A DNA stretch of 22,806 nucleotides from a virus: positions 1 to 22,806 of IMG/VR virus record IMGVR_UViG_3300045135_000973. The stretch is one strand, 5' to 3'. The notes under the pieces were generated by a model. That model saw only the letters and a list, made by a program, of their open reading frames with translations. It had not been told where the DNA came from and ran no database searches. Every line of letters starts with the position of its first letter. Position 1 is the stretch's first letter. Positions 1 through 5,722 of this stretch are shown one piece after another. A program made the position numbers and the translations under genes.

Positions 1-43
1 GACTAACCTCAGCGAAGCAACCATGTCCGTTCACCGTAGGTGA
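1..43 (+). CDS. 3' end of an upstream gene (partial)
   Basis: The frame starting at base 2 is open from the window edge and ends in TGA at 41-43, reading TNLSEATMSVHRR. The TGA overlaps an ATG at 43, the same TGATG junction seen at 6349 and 8088. Only 13 residues are visible, so no function can be given. A competing open frame (base 3 to TAA at 75-77) also enters from the left, so the assignment is weak. Confidence 0.3.
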   Translation, partial: TNLSEATMSVHRR

Positions 44-187
44 TGGCAAGCAAGCAAAAAGCCTAAACCCCAACTAACCGTACCTCAACGGTACAAAGAG
101 TCAGATGTCCGTTTTGCCGTAGTTAGCGGCTGCGTACTCGGCATTATTTTAACTATCACAGCAGCAGCATTTATAGGAGTCATCTAA
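43..187 (+). pseudogene. Disrupted or recoded small membrane-protein ORF
   Basis: ATG at 43 reads MASKQKA and stops at TAA 64-66. One frame over (codons in phase with base 44) the DNA is open to TAA 185-187 and encodes a basic stretch (KKPKPQ), then a typical membrane segment (FAVVSGCVLGIILTITAAAF), and ends in a TAATG junction with the next gene. That frame contains no ATG, GTG or TTG. A +1 slip, or loss of one A in the A5 run at 56-60, would join the two into a product of about 47 residues beginning MASKQKPKPQ. Alternatively the frame continues from the upstream gene across the in-frame TGA at 41-43. The coupled stop and the clean hydrophobic segment suggest a real product. Whether this is a sequencing error, a pseudogene or programmed recoding cannot be told from one sequence. 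Confidence 0.4.
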
Positions 188-444
188 TGGCATACGAAAA
201 CAAACCAAATACCTTTGTCCTATTCAAGAACGAGAACAAGCGCAAAGACACCGATTCGGATTACACCGGTACATTCTATGACGGCGACTGTGTTGAGCAT
301 TGGCTGAACGTCTGGATTAACGAAACCAAAGACGGACGCAAGTACATGAAAGGGTCTGTTGGAAAGCCTAAAGAGCAACAACAAGCTGTAGCGCAACCTA
401 AAGACCATGCGTCTGATATTGATGACTCAGATTTGCCGTTTTGA
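187..444 (+). CDS. Small protein with SSB-like acidic C-terminal tip
   Basis: This 85-residue protein has a compact N-terminal part of alternating aromatic and charged residues (NTFVLFKNE, YTGTFYDGD, EHWLNVWINE, DGRKYMKGSV), then a Gln/Lys-rich linker, and ends DIDDSDLPF. The acidic tail ending in Pro-Phe is the signature of bacterial single-stranded-DNA-binding proteins, where it recruits replication and repair partners. The body is shorter than a usual SSB OB-fold (about 110 residues) and no canonical SSB motif is seen. It may be a reduced ssDNA-binding protein or a small decoy/partner of the host SSB interactome. It starts in a TAATG overlap and is followed by recombination genes, which fits a DNA-metabolism role. 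The tail is a direct observation; the function is inferred. Confidence 0.75.
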   Translation: MAYENKPNTFVLFKNENKRKDTDSDYTGTFYDGDCVEHWLNVWINETKDGRKYMKGSVGKPKEQQQAVAQPKDHASDIDDSDLPF

Positions 445-452
445 GGTAGGTA

Positions 453-839
453 ATGAATATCGCTGAATTAACGCAAATTTCAGCACCAAAGAGAGAGCAA
501 CACGCCGGTCACGCACTGGCGATATGCCTCTCGGTACTGAATAGAAGCCCGAAGGATTTGGCTGAGCATTTGAATGTATCACGCCAACACCTGCACAAAA
601 TGAAAGACACCAAGAAGATTAACCAAGACCGTTTAGAGGAAATAGCCAAGTGGTTTGAGATGGATGTCGATGAGTTTGTGGACTTACCTAATCACGTCAT
701 TTCTTTCTCACTAGAAACCTACTTCCGTCAAAGCATCAGTTATCTCAGTAAGAAAGGGATTACCCAATCTGAGGCTGATGATTTGGCTAACGGCATGGTG
801 AAGGTTCTGAGTCTAGTTAGAGCGATTGAGGAGCGATAA
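453..839 (+). CDS. Helix-turn-helix DNA-binding protein (XRE/Cro-like)
   Basis: This is a 128-residue protein. Residues about 34-53 (KDLAEHLNVSRQHLHKMKD) have the spacing of an XRE/Cro-type helix-turn-helix, followed by a typical helix (RLEEIAKWFEMDVDEFVDL). The C-terminal 50 residues are predicted helical and may dimerise. The start is supported by a GAGGTAGG Shine-Dalgarno just upstream of ATG 453. The gene overlaps ninB by one base (TAATG). It could be a regulator of the early operon or a replication-associated DNA-binding protein; no operator sites were recognised nearby. Confidence 0.75.
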   Translation: MNIAELTQISAPKREQHAGHALAICLSVLNRSPKDLAEHLNVSRQHLHKMKDTKKINQDRLEEIAKWFEMDVDEFVDLPNHVISFSLETYFRQSISYLSKKGITQSEADDLANGMVKVLSLVRAIEER

Positions 840-1279
840 TGCAAAAGGGGTCACATACGATAAGCAGTAATGAGTATCTGCGTTCAATCTTCAATCAAGT
901 GGCTGCGGCTGTGAAAGACCACGGCTTTGTCAAACTTGAATGGTCAGCAGGGTCTAATCGCTCTCTCTCCCAGAATGCCCTCTACTGGGCATGGATGGGC
1001 GAGTTAGCCGTATCGTTCACTAACAGGGCTAAGGATGGCTCTGCGTGGACTAAGGATGATATGCACGACCTAATGCGTCATCAGTTCTTAGGCTATGAAG
1101 ATAAGGTCATCGGGAAAACCGAGCTAAAACCATGTCTAAAGTCTACGGCTGACTTAGATAGAGGTGAGATGCACTATTTCATGGAGCAGATTGACGCTTG
1201 GAGCGCAGAGCATGGTGTCATGCTGCCGCGACCTGTTGACAGTGAATATATAAAACTGATGGAGCGTCAAACCCGATGA
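839..1279 (+). CDS. ninB: NinB/Orf-like recombination mediator
   Basis: The 146-residue protein resembles the lambda NinB (Orf) family, recombination mediators that bind ssDNA and SSB and help load recombinase, substituting for RecFOR. The hallmark RSLSQNALYWAWM lies at residues 41-53, with the family's preceding helix and a C-terminal half carrying a YKLMERQ-like end. Its length matches lambda Orf (146 residues). It overlaps both neighbours (TAATG before, ATGA after), so it is translationally coupled. Its partner ninG lies 1.4 kb downstream, and an SSB-tailed protein lies upstream. Recognition is by motif and length only. Confidence 0.85.
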   Translation: MQKGSHTISSNEYLRSIFNQVAAAVKDHGFVKLEWSAGSNRSLSQNALYWAWMGELAVSFTNRAKDGSAWTKDDMHDLMRHQFLGYEDKVIGKTELKPCLKSTADLDRGEMHYFMEQIDAWSAEHGVMLPRPVDSEYIKLMERQTR

Positions 1280-1677
1280 GTGAAATTAACTATGACGAGC
1301 GATTCCGTCAGAGAATCAGCTTTACGGGTATGAATTATCACAGGGGTATTAGCCCGACCGATATAGACTTCATGCTTGATTTTAACGGTCATCTCATCAT
1401 GGCTGAGATTAAATCAGGAGATGCCCCATTTACGGCAGGTCAGAAGATAGCACTCACTAACTTAGCTATCAGATTTGTGGATACCGATAAGAAGTTTCTA
1501 GCCATGTTCTGTACCCACAACACGCCAAGCAATGAGGATGTGGTGGCTGCGGATACAGACGTTGAAGAATATATCTGCGTCACTGGCGGCAAACTCTATA
1601 ACTGGCAACGCCCCGCTAATGCAAAAACGTTATCAGAAGCTATCGACTTCTGGATAACGACTCAGGAGATACGATAA
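1276..1677 (+). CDS. PD-(D/E)XK nuclease-like protein
   Basis: The 133-residue protein contains PTDIDFMLDFNG at residues 28-39 and MAEIKSG at 42-48, giving acidic residue(s) D29/D31, then E44-x-K46, followed by a conserved-type Gln at 56. This is the core arrangement of PD-(D/E)XK nucleases such as VRR-NUC or small Holliday-junction resolvase-like phage proteins. The start forms an ATGA overlap with ninB, so the two are coupled, and this fits a junction- or flap-cleaving recombination role. The C-terminal third (CVTGGKLYNWQRP, then an amphipathic helix) is not recognised. A restriction-type or anti-restriction nuclease is possible but less likely from the context. Confidence 0.7.
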   Translation: MSEINYDERFRQRISFTGMNYHRGISPTDIDFMLDFNGHLIMAEIKSGDAPFTAGQKIALTNLAIRFVDTDKKFLAMFCTHNTPSNEDVVAADTDVEEYICVTGGKLYNWQRPANAKTLSEAIDFWITTQEIR

Positions 1678-1889
1678 TGGCTAAAGGAAACCGTAAGCTC
1701 ACAGAGGAGCAGGTGCATGAGATTCGCTGTTGGGAGCGCAAACGCGCACACTATGAAGGATTAGCCAAACTGTATAAGCGTGAGAACATCGCTAAACAGT
1801 ATGGTGTCAGCTACTCAGTTATCACATCCGTAGTGGATAAAACCGCCTACGCAGACATACCGGATAAGTATTGTGCAGAAAATGAATAA
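1677..1889 (+). CDS. Small basic HTH-like protein
   Basis: The 70-residue, Lys/Arg-rich protein has a LTEEQVHEIRCWERKRA helix followed by RENIAKQYGVSYSVITSVV, which has the spacing of a helix-turn-helix with the recognition helix at about residues 48-58. This is the form of small phage HTH proteins that often begin with KLTEEQV-x-I-R. It starts in a TAATG overlap with the nuclease gene and overlaps the next gene's start. A DNA-binding role is likely; its target is unknown. Confidence 0.65.
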   Translation: MAKGNRKLTEEQVHEIRCWERKRAHYEGLAKLYKRENIAKQYGVSYSVITSVVDKTAYADIPDKYCAENE

Positions 1890-2739
1890 TGTAGTCAGTT
1901 TTAGCGGTGGCAGAACATCCGCTTACCTAGTACACCTGATGGAGCAGAAGCGCAAAGCAGGTGAGATTGACAATGTTCACTATGTCTTTATGGACACTGG
2001 TGCAGAACACCCTAAGACATACGAGTTCATCCGTAACTGCGTAGAGCATTTCGGCATTGATTTGGTGTGTTTACGGGTAAATGTCAATCCAACGCTAGGT
2101 GAGGCAAACGGATATGACGTAATACCGCTATCTAACTGCAAGCCTGATTTACAACCGTGGCGCGATATTTCACAGAAGTATGGAACGCCACACGTCCACG
2201 GTGCTTTCTGCACCCAGTTTATGAAAACCCGTCCTTACTACAAATATTGTGATGAGCAGTTTGGCAAAGGTGAGTATGTGTCATGGCTTGGCATCCGCGT
2301 GGATGAAGGCTCACGACTAAAGCAAAAAGATGGTACACGTTATCTGGCTGAGATTAGCCCAATGGAAAAGCACGATATTCTCGGTTGGTGGCGTGAGCAG
2401 AAATTTGACCTTGAAATTGAGTCTGAATGGTTAGGCAACTGTGTTTTCTGCCTCAAGAAAGGCACTAATCGAATTGAATTAGCTAGACGCACTGAGCCAC
2501 GCATGGCGATGGCATTTGATGCTATGTTGAAGAATCCAGATAACCGTGTTGCAGAGGGCAAAAAAGCGCCTAACGAGTACATATTCCGCAATACGATGAG
2601 CCTTGAGATGATTGAGAAATCATACGAGGGAATCAGCACTGAGCAATTAATGGCAGGAATGCGTATGCAATCTGGCGCGTGTGCTGAATCATGTGAAGTT
2701 TTTGGCTGTCAGGGTGACCTCTTTGCTGAGCAAGAATAG
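1882..2739 (+). CDS. PAPS reductase-like PP-loop ATPase
   Basis: The 285-residue protein (from ATG 1882) belongs to the adenine-nucleotide alpha-hydrolase group. The PP-loop SFSGGRTSAYLV is at residues 6-17, the downstream VFMDTGAEHP is typical of PAPS/APS-sulfotransferase folds, and CTQFMKTRP follows at 110-118. Cysteines lie at C187-x2-C190 (GNCVFCLKKG) and near the C terminus at C267, C271 and C276, which could hold a metal or Fe-S cluster. Phage members of this family are usually annotated as phosphoadenosine phosphosulfate reductase, but their true substrate is unsettled; sulfur chemistry on nucleic acid, as in DndC, is one idea. A GTG at 1873 would add three residues. No other dnd-type gene is present. 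Confidence 0.8.
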   Translation: MNNVVSFSGGRTSAYLVHLMEQKRKAGEIDNVHYVFMDTGAEHPKTYEFIRNCVEHFGIDLVCLRVNVNPTLGEANGYDVIPLSNCKPDLQPWRDISQKYGTPHVHGAFCTQFMKTRPYYKYCDEQFGKGEYVSWLGIRVDEGSRLKQKDGTRYLAEISPMEKHDILGWWREQKFDLEIESEWLGNCVFCLKKGTNRIELARRTEPRMAMAFDAMLKNPDNRVAEGKKAPNEYIFRNTMSLEMIEKSYEGISTEQLMAGMRMQSGACAESCEVFGCQGDLFAEQE

Positions 2740-3304
2740 ACGCTGTTCTTACTGCAAGAAGAAAGTACCGGCAGAAACCGCCAAAATAACGCGATTAAAG
2801 GCGTTTTGTAGTACAGACCATGCCATCGCATGGCTAGAGTCAGAAAGCGGCTCTATCGCGCTTAAAAAGGCTCAGAAGGCTAAGTTACAGGCTAAGAAAC
2901 AGTCCTTTCTAACCAAGTCTGACCACATCAAGCTCGCTCAGGCTGCAATCAACGCTTGGGTCAGGTGGAGAGATAGGGATTTAGGCTGTATTTCTTGCGG
3001 CTCTAAACCTGCTCAACGCTATGGCGGCTCTATGGATGCAGGGCATTACCGTAGTCGTGGTGCTGCCGGTCATCTACGTTTTCACCTGTGGAATATCCAT
3101 GCCCAGTGCAAGAAATGTAACCGCAACCTATCTGGCAACGTGGTTGAGTACCGCATCAGGCTGATTGAGCGCATCGGGCTAGATAAGGTTGAGTGGCTAG
3201 AAAATAACAACGAAATGAGGTCATTTTCGATTGATTATCTAAAGCGATTAACCAAAGTATTTAAGAAAAGGCTACGAATAAACAAAAAAGTGGTTGACGA
3301 GTAG
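2723..3304 (+). CDS. ninG: NinG/Rap-like recombination nuclease
   Basis: This resembles lambda NinG (Rap), a structure-specific nuclease that cleaves branched recombination intermediates. An N-terminal RRCSYCKKK zinc-type pair is followed by a Lys/Ala-rich coiled segment, then a core with CISCG, SMDAGHYRSRG, a histidine-containing helix and CKKCNRNLSG, the expected Cys/His layout. The frame is open upstream, with GTG possible at 2681 or 2714. TTG 2723 is preferred because AGGGTGA (2711-2717) sits five bases before it and because family members begin just before the first Cys pair; this gives 193 residues against 204 in lambda. The gene starts inside the end of the PP-loop gene. Its last codons double as the -35 region of a promoter. 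Confidence 0.85.
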   Translation: MLSKNRRCSYCKKKVPAETAKITRLKAFCSTDHAIAWLESESGSIALKKAQKAKLQAKKQSFLTKSDHIKLAQAAINAWVRWRDRDLGCISCGSKPAQRYGGSMDAGHYRSRGAAGHLRFHLWNIHAQCKKCNRNLSGNVVEYRIRLIERIGLDKVEWLENNNEMRSFSIDYLKRLTKVFKKRLRINKKVVDE

Positions 3305-3321
3305 TTGTATATCAATATACT
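3294..3321 (+). promoter_or_regulatory. Sigma70-type promoter
   Basis: TTGACG (3294-3299) and TATACT (3316-3321) are separated by 16 bases. The -35 box lies within the last codons of ninG. It precedes the run of small genes from 3350 and the methyltransferase. The surrounding sequence, an A-run then GTG(G)TTGACGAGTA, is nearly repeated at 7312-7330. Confidence 0.65.
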
Positions 3322-3349
3322 CAAGATTCATTTACATGAGGGTCAAAAC

Positions 3350-3544
3350 ATGAAATCTACCTATCGTTTCTACATCCGTCCTAAGTTGGATTACCGCAGC
3401 CGTGTTGCACCGTATGAGGTGGCGCACTGGGCTTACTCAATCGAAGGGGCAAAGCACCATGCCCGTAAGCTGAACGAGGAGTTGAGCCATACTGAGATTT
3501 GGCGTATTGAAGAAGTATCATCTGGCGAAACGGAGTACCTGTAA
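3350..3544 (+). CDS. Small hypothetical phage protein
   Basis: The 64-residue protein begins MKSTYRFYIRPKLDYRSR and contains WAYSIEGAKHHARKLNEEL and IWRIEEVSSGE. No family is recognised. The composition is that of a soluble alpha/beta mini-protein. ATG 3350 is chosen because GAGGG (3337-3341) sits at good spacing; a TTG at 3305 would place the start between the promoter boxes and is unlikely. It is the first gene after the 3294 promoter and is coupled to the next gene by TAATG. Confidence 0.65.
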   Translation: MKSTYRFYIRPKLDYRSRVAPYEVAHWAYSIEGAKHHARKLNEELSHTEIWRIEEVSSGETEYL

Positions 3545-3792
3545 TGTTTGCTAAATTAAAGCAATGGTTTTGCTCTAAGGTATGCCAACCAAAGTATGAT
3601 GCTGCTCAGATAAGGCAAGATTTATCTGACATTATCTACGGCATTGATGCTGAAAAAACAACCTATAAGCAGACGCTTTTTGATAGTGCTATGCGGGATA
3701 TGTATAGGGATTACGCTGAAAATGCTGAGCCAACTTATCTCAGTCTGGATAAAATGAATGAAGCATTGCATGGGGATAAGCGAGAGAAATGA
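3544..3792 (+). CDS. Small hypothetical phage protein
   Basis: This is an 82-residue protein. It begins MFAKLKQWFCSKVC, an amphipathic basic stretch with two cysteines, then an acidic helical region rich in Asp and Tyr. No family is recognised. It overlaps the preceding gene (TAATG) and the following gene (ATGA), so it is an integral part of the early operon. Confidence 0.6.
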   Translation: MFAKLKQWFCSKVCQPKYDAAQIRQDLSDIIYGIDAEKTTYKQTLFDSAMRDMYRDYAENAEPTYLSLDKMNEALHGDKREK

Positions 3793-4154
3793 TGCACCTA
3801 ATGGAAGCTGAGTGGGCAGTGTTAGAGCCAATGCTGCGCCGACCAGAATTACTTGCTGAATATATGCCGTTAATCAATCCAGAGGAGCTAGAGGCTCGCT
3901 GTGATGACATCGTGGAGTCCAAGCAGTTCAACCACCATGACGCTACAGAGTGGGCAATTATGATTAACTGCGTCCAAGAGTCAGACATCCATGAGCATCT
4001 ACCTAAGATGCCACTAGATTACGGTGTCACGCTAGACATGATTGACGCTGCTTACAGCTTGCAGGATAGGTTTGCGACTCGCTTTAGAGTTGAGCCTAAC
4101 CTTTGGCGTGACTTAGTTGGTACTGAGGTTGACGCACCAATCAGAACAAATTAA
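3789..4154 (+). CDS. Hypothetical acidic phage protein
   Basis: This 121-residue, mainly helical, acidic protein has no motif I recognise. Segments such as EAEWAVLEPMLRRPELLAEYMPLI and DATEWAIMINCVQ suggest an all-helical soluble fold. It starts at the first ATG of ATGATG, overlapping the upstream stop, and ends nine bases before the methyltransferase start. The shared promoter and coupling suggest expression with the methyltransferase. Confidence 0.6.
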   Translation: MMHLMEAEWAVLEPMLRRPELLAEYMPLINPEELEARCDDIVESKQFNHHDATEWAIMINCVQESDIHEHLPKMPLDYGVTLDMIDAAYSLQDRFATRFRVEPNLWRDLVGTEVDAPIRTN

Positions 4155-4162
4155 GGGTCAAA

Positions 4163-5017
4163 ATGAATGAGCAAATTAGAACAATGCACCTCTTCGCAGG
4201 AGCCGGCGGTGGAATCCTCGCTGACCTCATCCTCGGACACCAACCAGTTGTCGCTGTTGAATGGGATAAATACGCTTGCAACGTCCTTAGAGAACGAGCC
4301 GCAGACGGATGGTTTGACGGACTTGATGTCTGGGAAGGTGACGTTAGAGAATTTGCCGCACATGACTGGCAAGGACGAGTGGATTGCATTCATGCAGGAT
4401 TCCCTTGCCAAGATATTAGCGTCGCAGGGAGTCAAGCAGGGGTTGGCGAAGATACGCGGTCTGGACTTTACCGAGAAGTTTTACGCATTGCCGATGAGGT
4501 ACGACCTGAGTACATCTTCTTGGAGAATGTTGCAGCCATCGTTACTGGAGATGACGGAGCCATGCTCAGAACAGTCGCAGGAGATATTGCCTCACGCGGC
4601 TATGATGCGGTCTGGTTGTGTCTATCCGCTGCCCAAGTTGGAGCCAACCATAAACGAGATAGATGGTGGTTATTGGCGTACCCCAACGGCTCACATAGGG
4701 AAGGAGTGCGGCTCACCGAGCGAGTTTCAGCGCGACAGTTGCTTGACGGCAGATGTGAATCGGAGCCTGTATCCGACACCGACAGCACATCTTCACAACG
4801 AGAAAAACTCACCATCGGAAGCCAACAGAAATCAACCAACTATGGCGAGTATGTTTGGTGGGAAACTGAACCCGATGTGGGTAGAGTGGCTCATGGGATT
4901 CCCAGTGCATCACACAGACTTAAAGCGTTAGGTAACGCACAGGTTCCGTTGCAGTGCGCTACAGCATTTAGCTTGCTGTGGGAAATTGCATTTGACGGGC
5001 AAGATAGAACAAATTAA
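4163..5017 (+). CDS. dcm: C5-cytosine DNA methyltransferase (Dcm-like)
   Basis: This 284-residue enzyme would transfer a methyl group from SAM to C5 of cytosine in a DNA target. The motifs run in order: I, LFAGAGGG (10-17); II, VAVEWD (30-35); III, GDV (59-61); IV, GFPCQDIS with catalytic Cys82; VI, FLENV (119-123); VIII, QVGANHKRDRWWLLAY (158-173); a short target-recognition region (about 178-235); then the motif IX-X region RVAHGIP...LKALGNAQVP (241-262). It is compact but complete, so likely active; the target sequence cannot be read from the protein. It probably protects phage DNA from host restriction. SD AAGGGT (4153-4158) precedes ATG 4163. A second ORF covers nearly the whole gene in the +1 frame. 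Confidence 0.93.
   Translation: MNEQIRTMHLFAGAGGGILADLILGHQPVVAVEWDKYACNVLRERAADGWFDGLDVWEGDVREFAAHDWQGRVDCIHAGFPCQDISVAGSQAGVGEDTRSGLYREVLRIADEVRPEYIFLENVAAIVTGDDGAMLRTVAGDIASRGYDAVWLCLSAAQVGANHKRDRWWLLAYPNGSHREGVRLTERVSARQLLDGRCESEPVSDTDSTSSQREKLTIGSQQKSTNYGEYVWWETEPDVGRVAHGIPSASHRLKALGNAQVPLQCATAFSLLWEIAFDGQDRTN
4167..4931 (+). CDS. Embedded +1-frame ORF: TPTA / WVEWLMGFP family protein
   Basis: This is a stop-free 254-codon ORF lying wholly within the methyltransferase gene, one frame over. Its ATG (4167) is four bases after the methyltransferase ATG and eight bases from the shared SD AAGGGT. The product has RYDLSTSSWRMLQPSLLE (111-128), MMRSGCVYPLPKL (146-158), YWRTPTAH (169-176), YPTPTAH (202-208) and LNPMWVEWLMGFP (234-246). 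From memory, proteins of unknown function in many phages carry this same series (SSW-T-QxSLL, RSGM-x-G-x-Y, PTPTA, LNP-x-WVEWLMGFP-x-GWTDL). These signatures are the +1 reading of methyltransferase motifs VI, VIII and IX-X in the same DNA. It is therefore a good candidate for an overprinted protein; expression is inferred. Confidence 0.65.
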   Translation: MSKLEQCTSSQEPAVESSLTSSSDTNQLSLLNGINTLATSLENEPQTDGLTDLMSGKVTLENLPHMTGKDEWIAFMQDSLAKILASQGVKQGLAKIRGLDFTEKFYALPMRYDLSTSSWRMLQPSLLEMTEPCSEQSQEILPHAAMMRSGCVYPLPKLEPTINEIDGGYWRTPTAHIGKECGSPSEFQRDSCLTADVNRSLYPTPTAHLHNEKNSPSEANRNQPTMASMFGGKLNPMWVEWLMGFPVHHTDLKR

Positions 5018-5191
5018 TCTTGAACAATACCGGACGAGGTGTGCGAAGCCTCTAGCGTTCCGGAATGAGGGTAAAGAAAAGTCCGTTACCGCACTCCGGT
5101 ACGTTCAGAGTCCATTGTACGCATACGCACTCTTGTGGACAACCTTCATTCCCCTACTATGTCCGGTTTTTTACAATTAACGGGGGGAATA
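5018..5191 (+). other. Intergenic region with imperfect hairpin and weak promoter
   Basis: This is a non-coding gap of 174 bases. An imperfect hairpin spans 5030-5063: CCGGA pairs with TCCGG, and inside it GAGG (5036-5039) pairs with CCTC (5049-5052). No T-run follows, so it is not a simple terminator. TTGTGG (5133-5138) and TACTAT (5155-5160), 16 bases apart, form a weak possible promoter for the primase-like gene. A G6 Shine-Dalgarno (5182-5187) precedes ATG 5192. Confidence 0.35.
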
Positions 5192-5722
5192 ATGACACCT
5201 GAAGAATTCGTAAGCCGACTCACTGGCGTAAAAAAGAACGGCAATGGCAAGTGGATGGCTTGCTGTCCTGCCCATAAAGACTCAGACCCATCACTCGCAA
5301 TCGGTCAGACCAACACCGGAAAAATCCTACTCAGATGCTTTGCAGGTTGTTCAGCCTTAGACGTAGTTCAATCTATGGGCTTAGGGCTAGAGGACTTGTT
5401 CCCTGATGCCTATGAGGAAAACCCACTGGCATTTGCCCAGAGGGAAATAGCCGCTAGAGGTCGTACAGATACTAGCGATGACTTCAAGATTACATGGGTT
5501 GCCATCGCACTAAATAAGATGCGAGATGGCTATATTTTGACTAAGCCTGAAGCCGCTAAGTTTGAATCATTTAGCAAATATCTAACCGAAAAGGGGCTAA
5601 ATAAACTCGCCGCAGGTATGGCAAAACATACTATAAATCACGACCTATCTGGCTTTATCGACTTCAACTCAGCCAGATATAAAAGCACCGTTAAGATGCT
5701 GAGAGAGGATTTAGCCAAGTGA
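5192..5722 (+). CDS. CHC2 zinc-finger primase-like protein (no TOPRIM domain)
   Basis: This is a 176-residue protein. Residues 24-53 hold the DnaG-type zinc-binding ribbon: CCPAHKDSDPSL with C25 and H28, then LLRCFAGCSALDVV with C49 and C53. In primases this domain recognises the template start site. The rest (about 75-176) is helical and lacks the TOPRIM and polymerase core, so on its own it should not synthesise primers. It may recruit the host primase to the phage origin, working with the organiser and helicase encoded next. ATG 5192 follows a strong G-rich SD; an upstream ATG at 5135 in frame would add 19 residues that look non-coding. It overlaps the next gene (GTGA). Confidence 0.8.
   Translation: MTPEEFVSRLTGVKKNGNGKWMACCPAHKDSDPSLAIGQTNTGKILLRCFAGCSALDVVQSMGLGLEDLFPDAYEENPLAFAQREIAARGRTDTSDDFKITWVAIALNKMRDGYILTKPEAAKFESFSKYLTEKGLNKLAAGMAKHTINHDLSGFIDFNSARYKSTVKMLREDLAK

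Noticed and set aside
80-94. GTACC-TCAAC-GGTAC small hairpin near the window start
   Set aside because: It is a five-pair stem inside the presumed membrane-protein frame, with no T-run; easily chance.
1882-2739. Calling the PP-loop protein DndC (phosphorothioation)
   Set aside because: No dndA, dndB, dndD or dndE-like neighbour is present, and the PP-loop and cysteine spacing do not specifically match DndC.
4986-5180. 64-codon + strand ORF between the methyltransferase and primase-like genes
   Set aside because: It begins at a TTG inside the methyltransferase gene with no SD, and the product has no recognisable order. The region looks non-coding.
5135-5191. Upstream ATG extension of the primase-like gene
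   Set aside because: The 19 added residues overlap a possible promoter, and a much better G-rich SD precedes ATG 5192, where the family-like MTPEEFVSRL begins.
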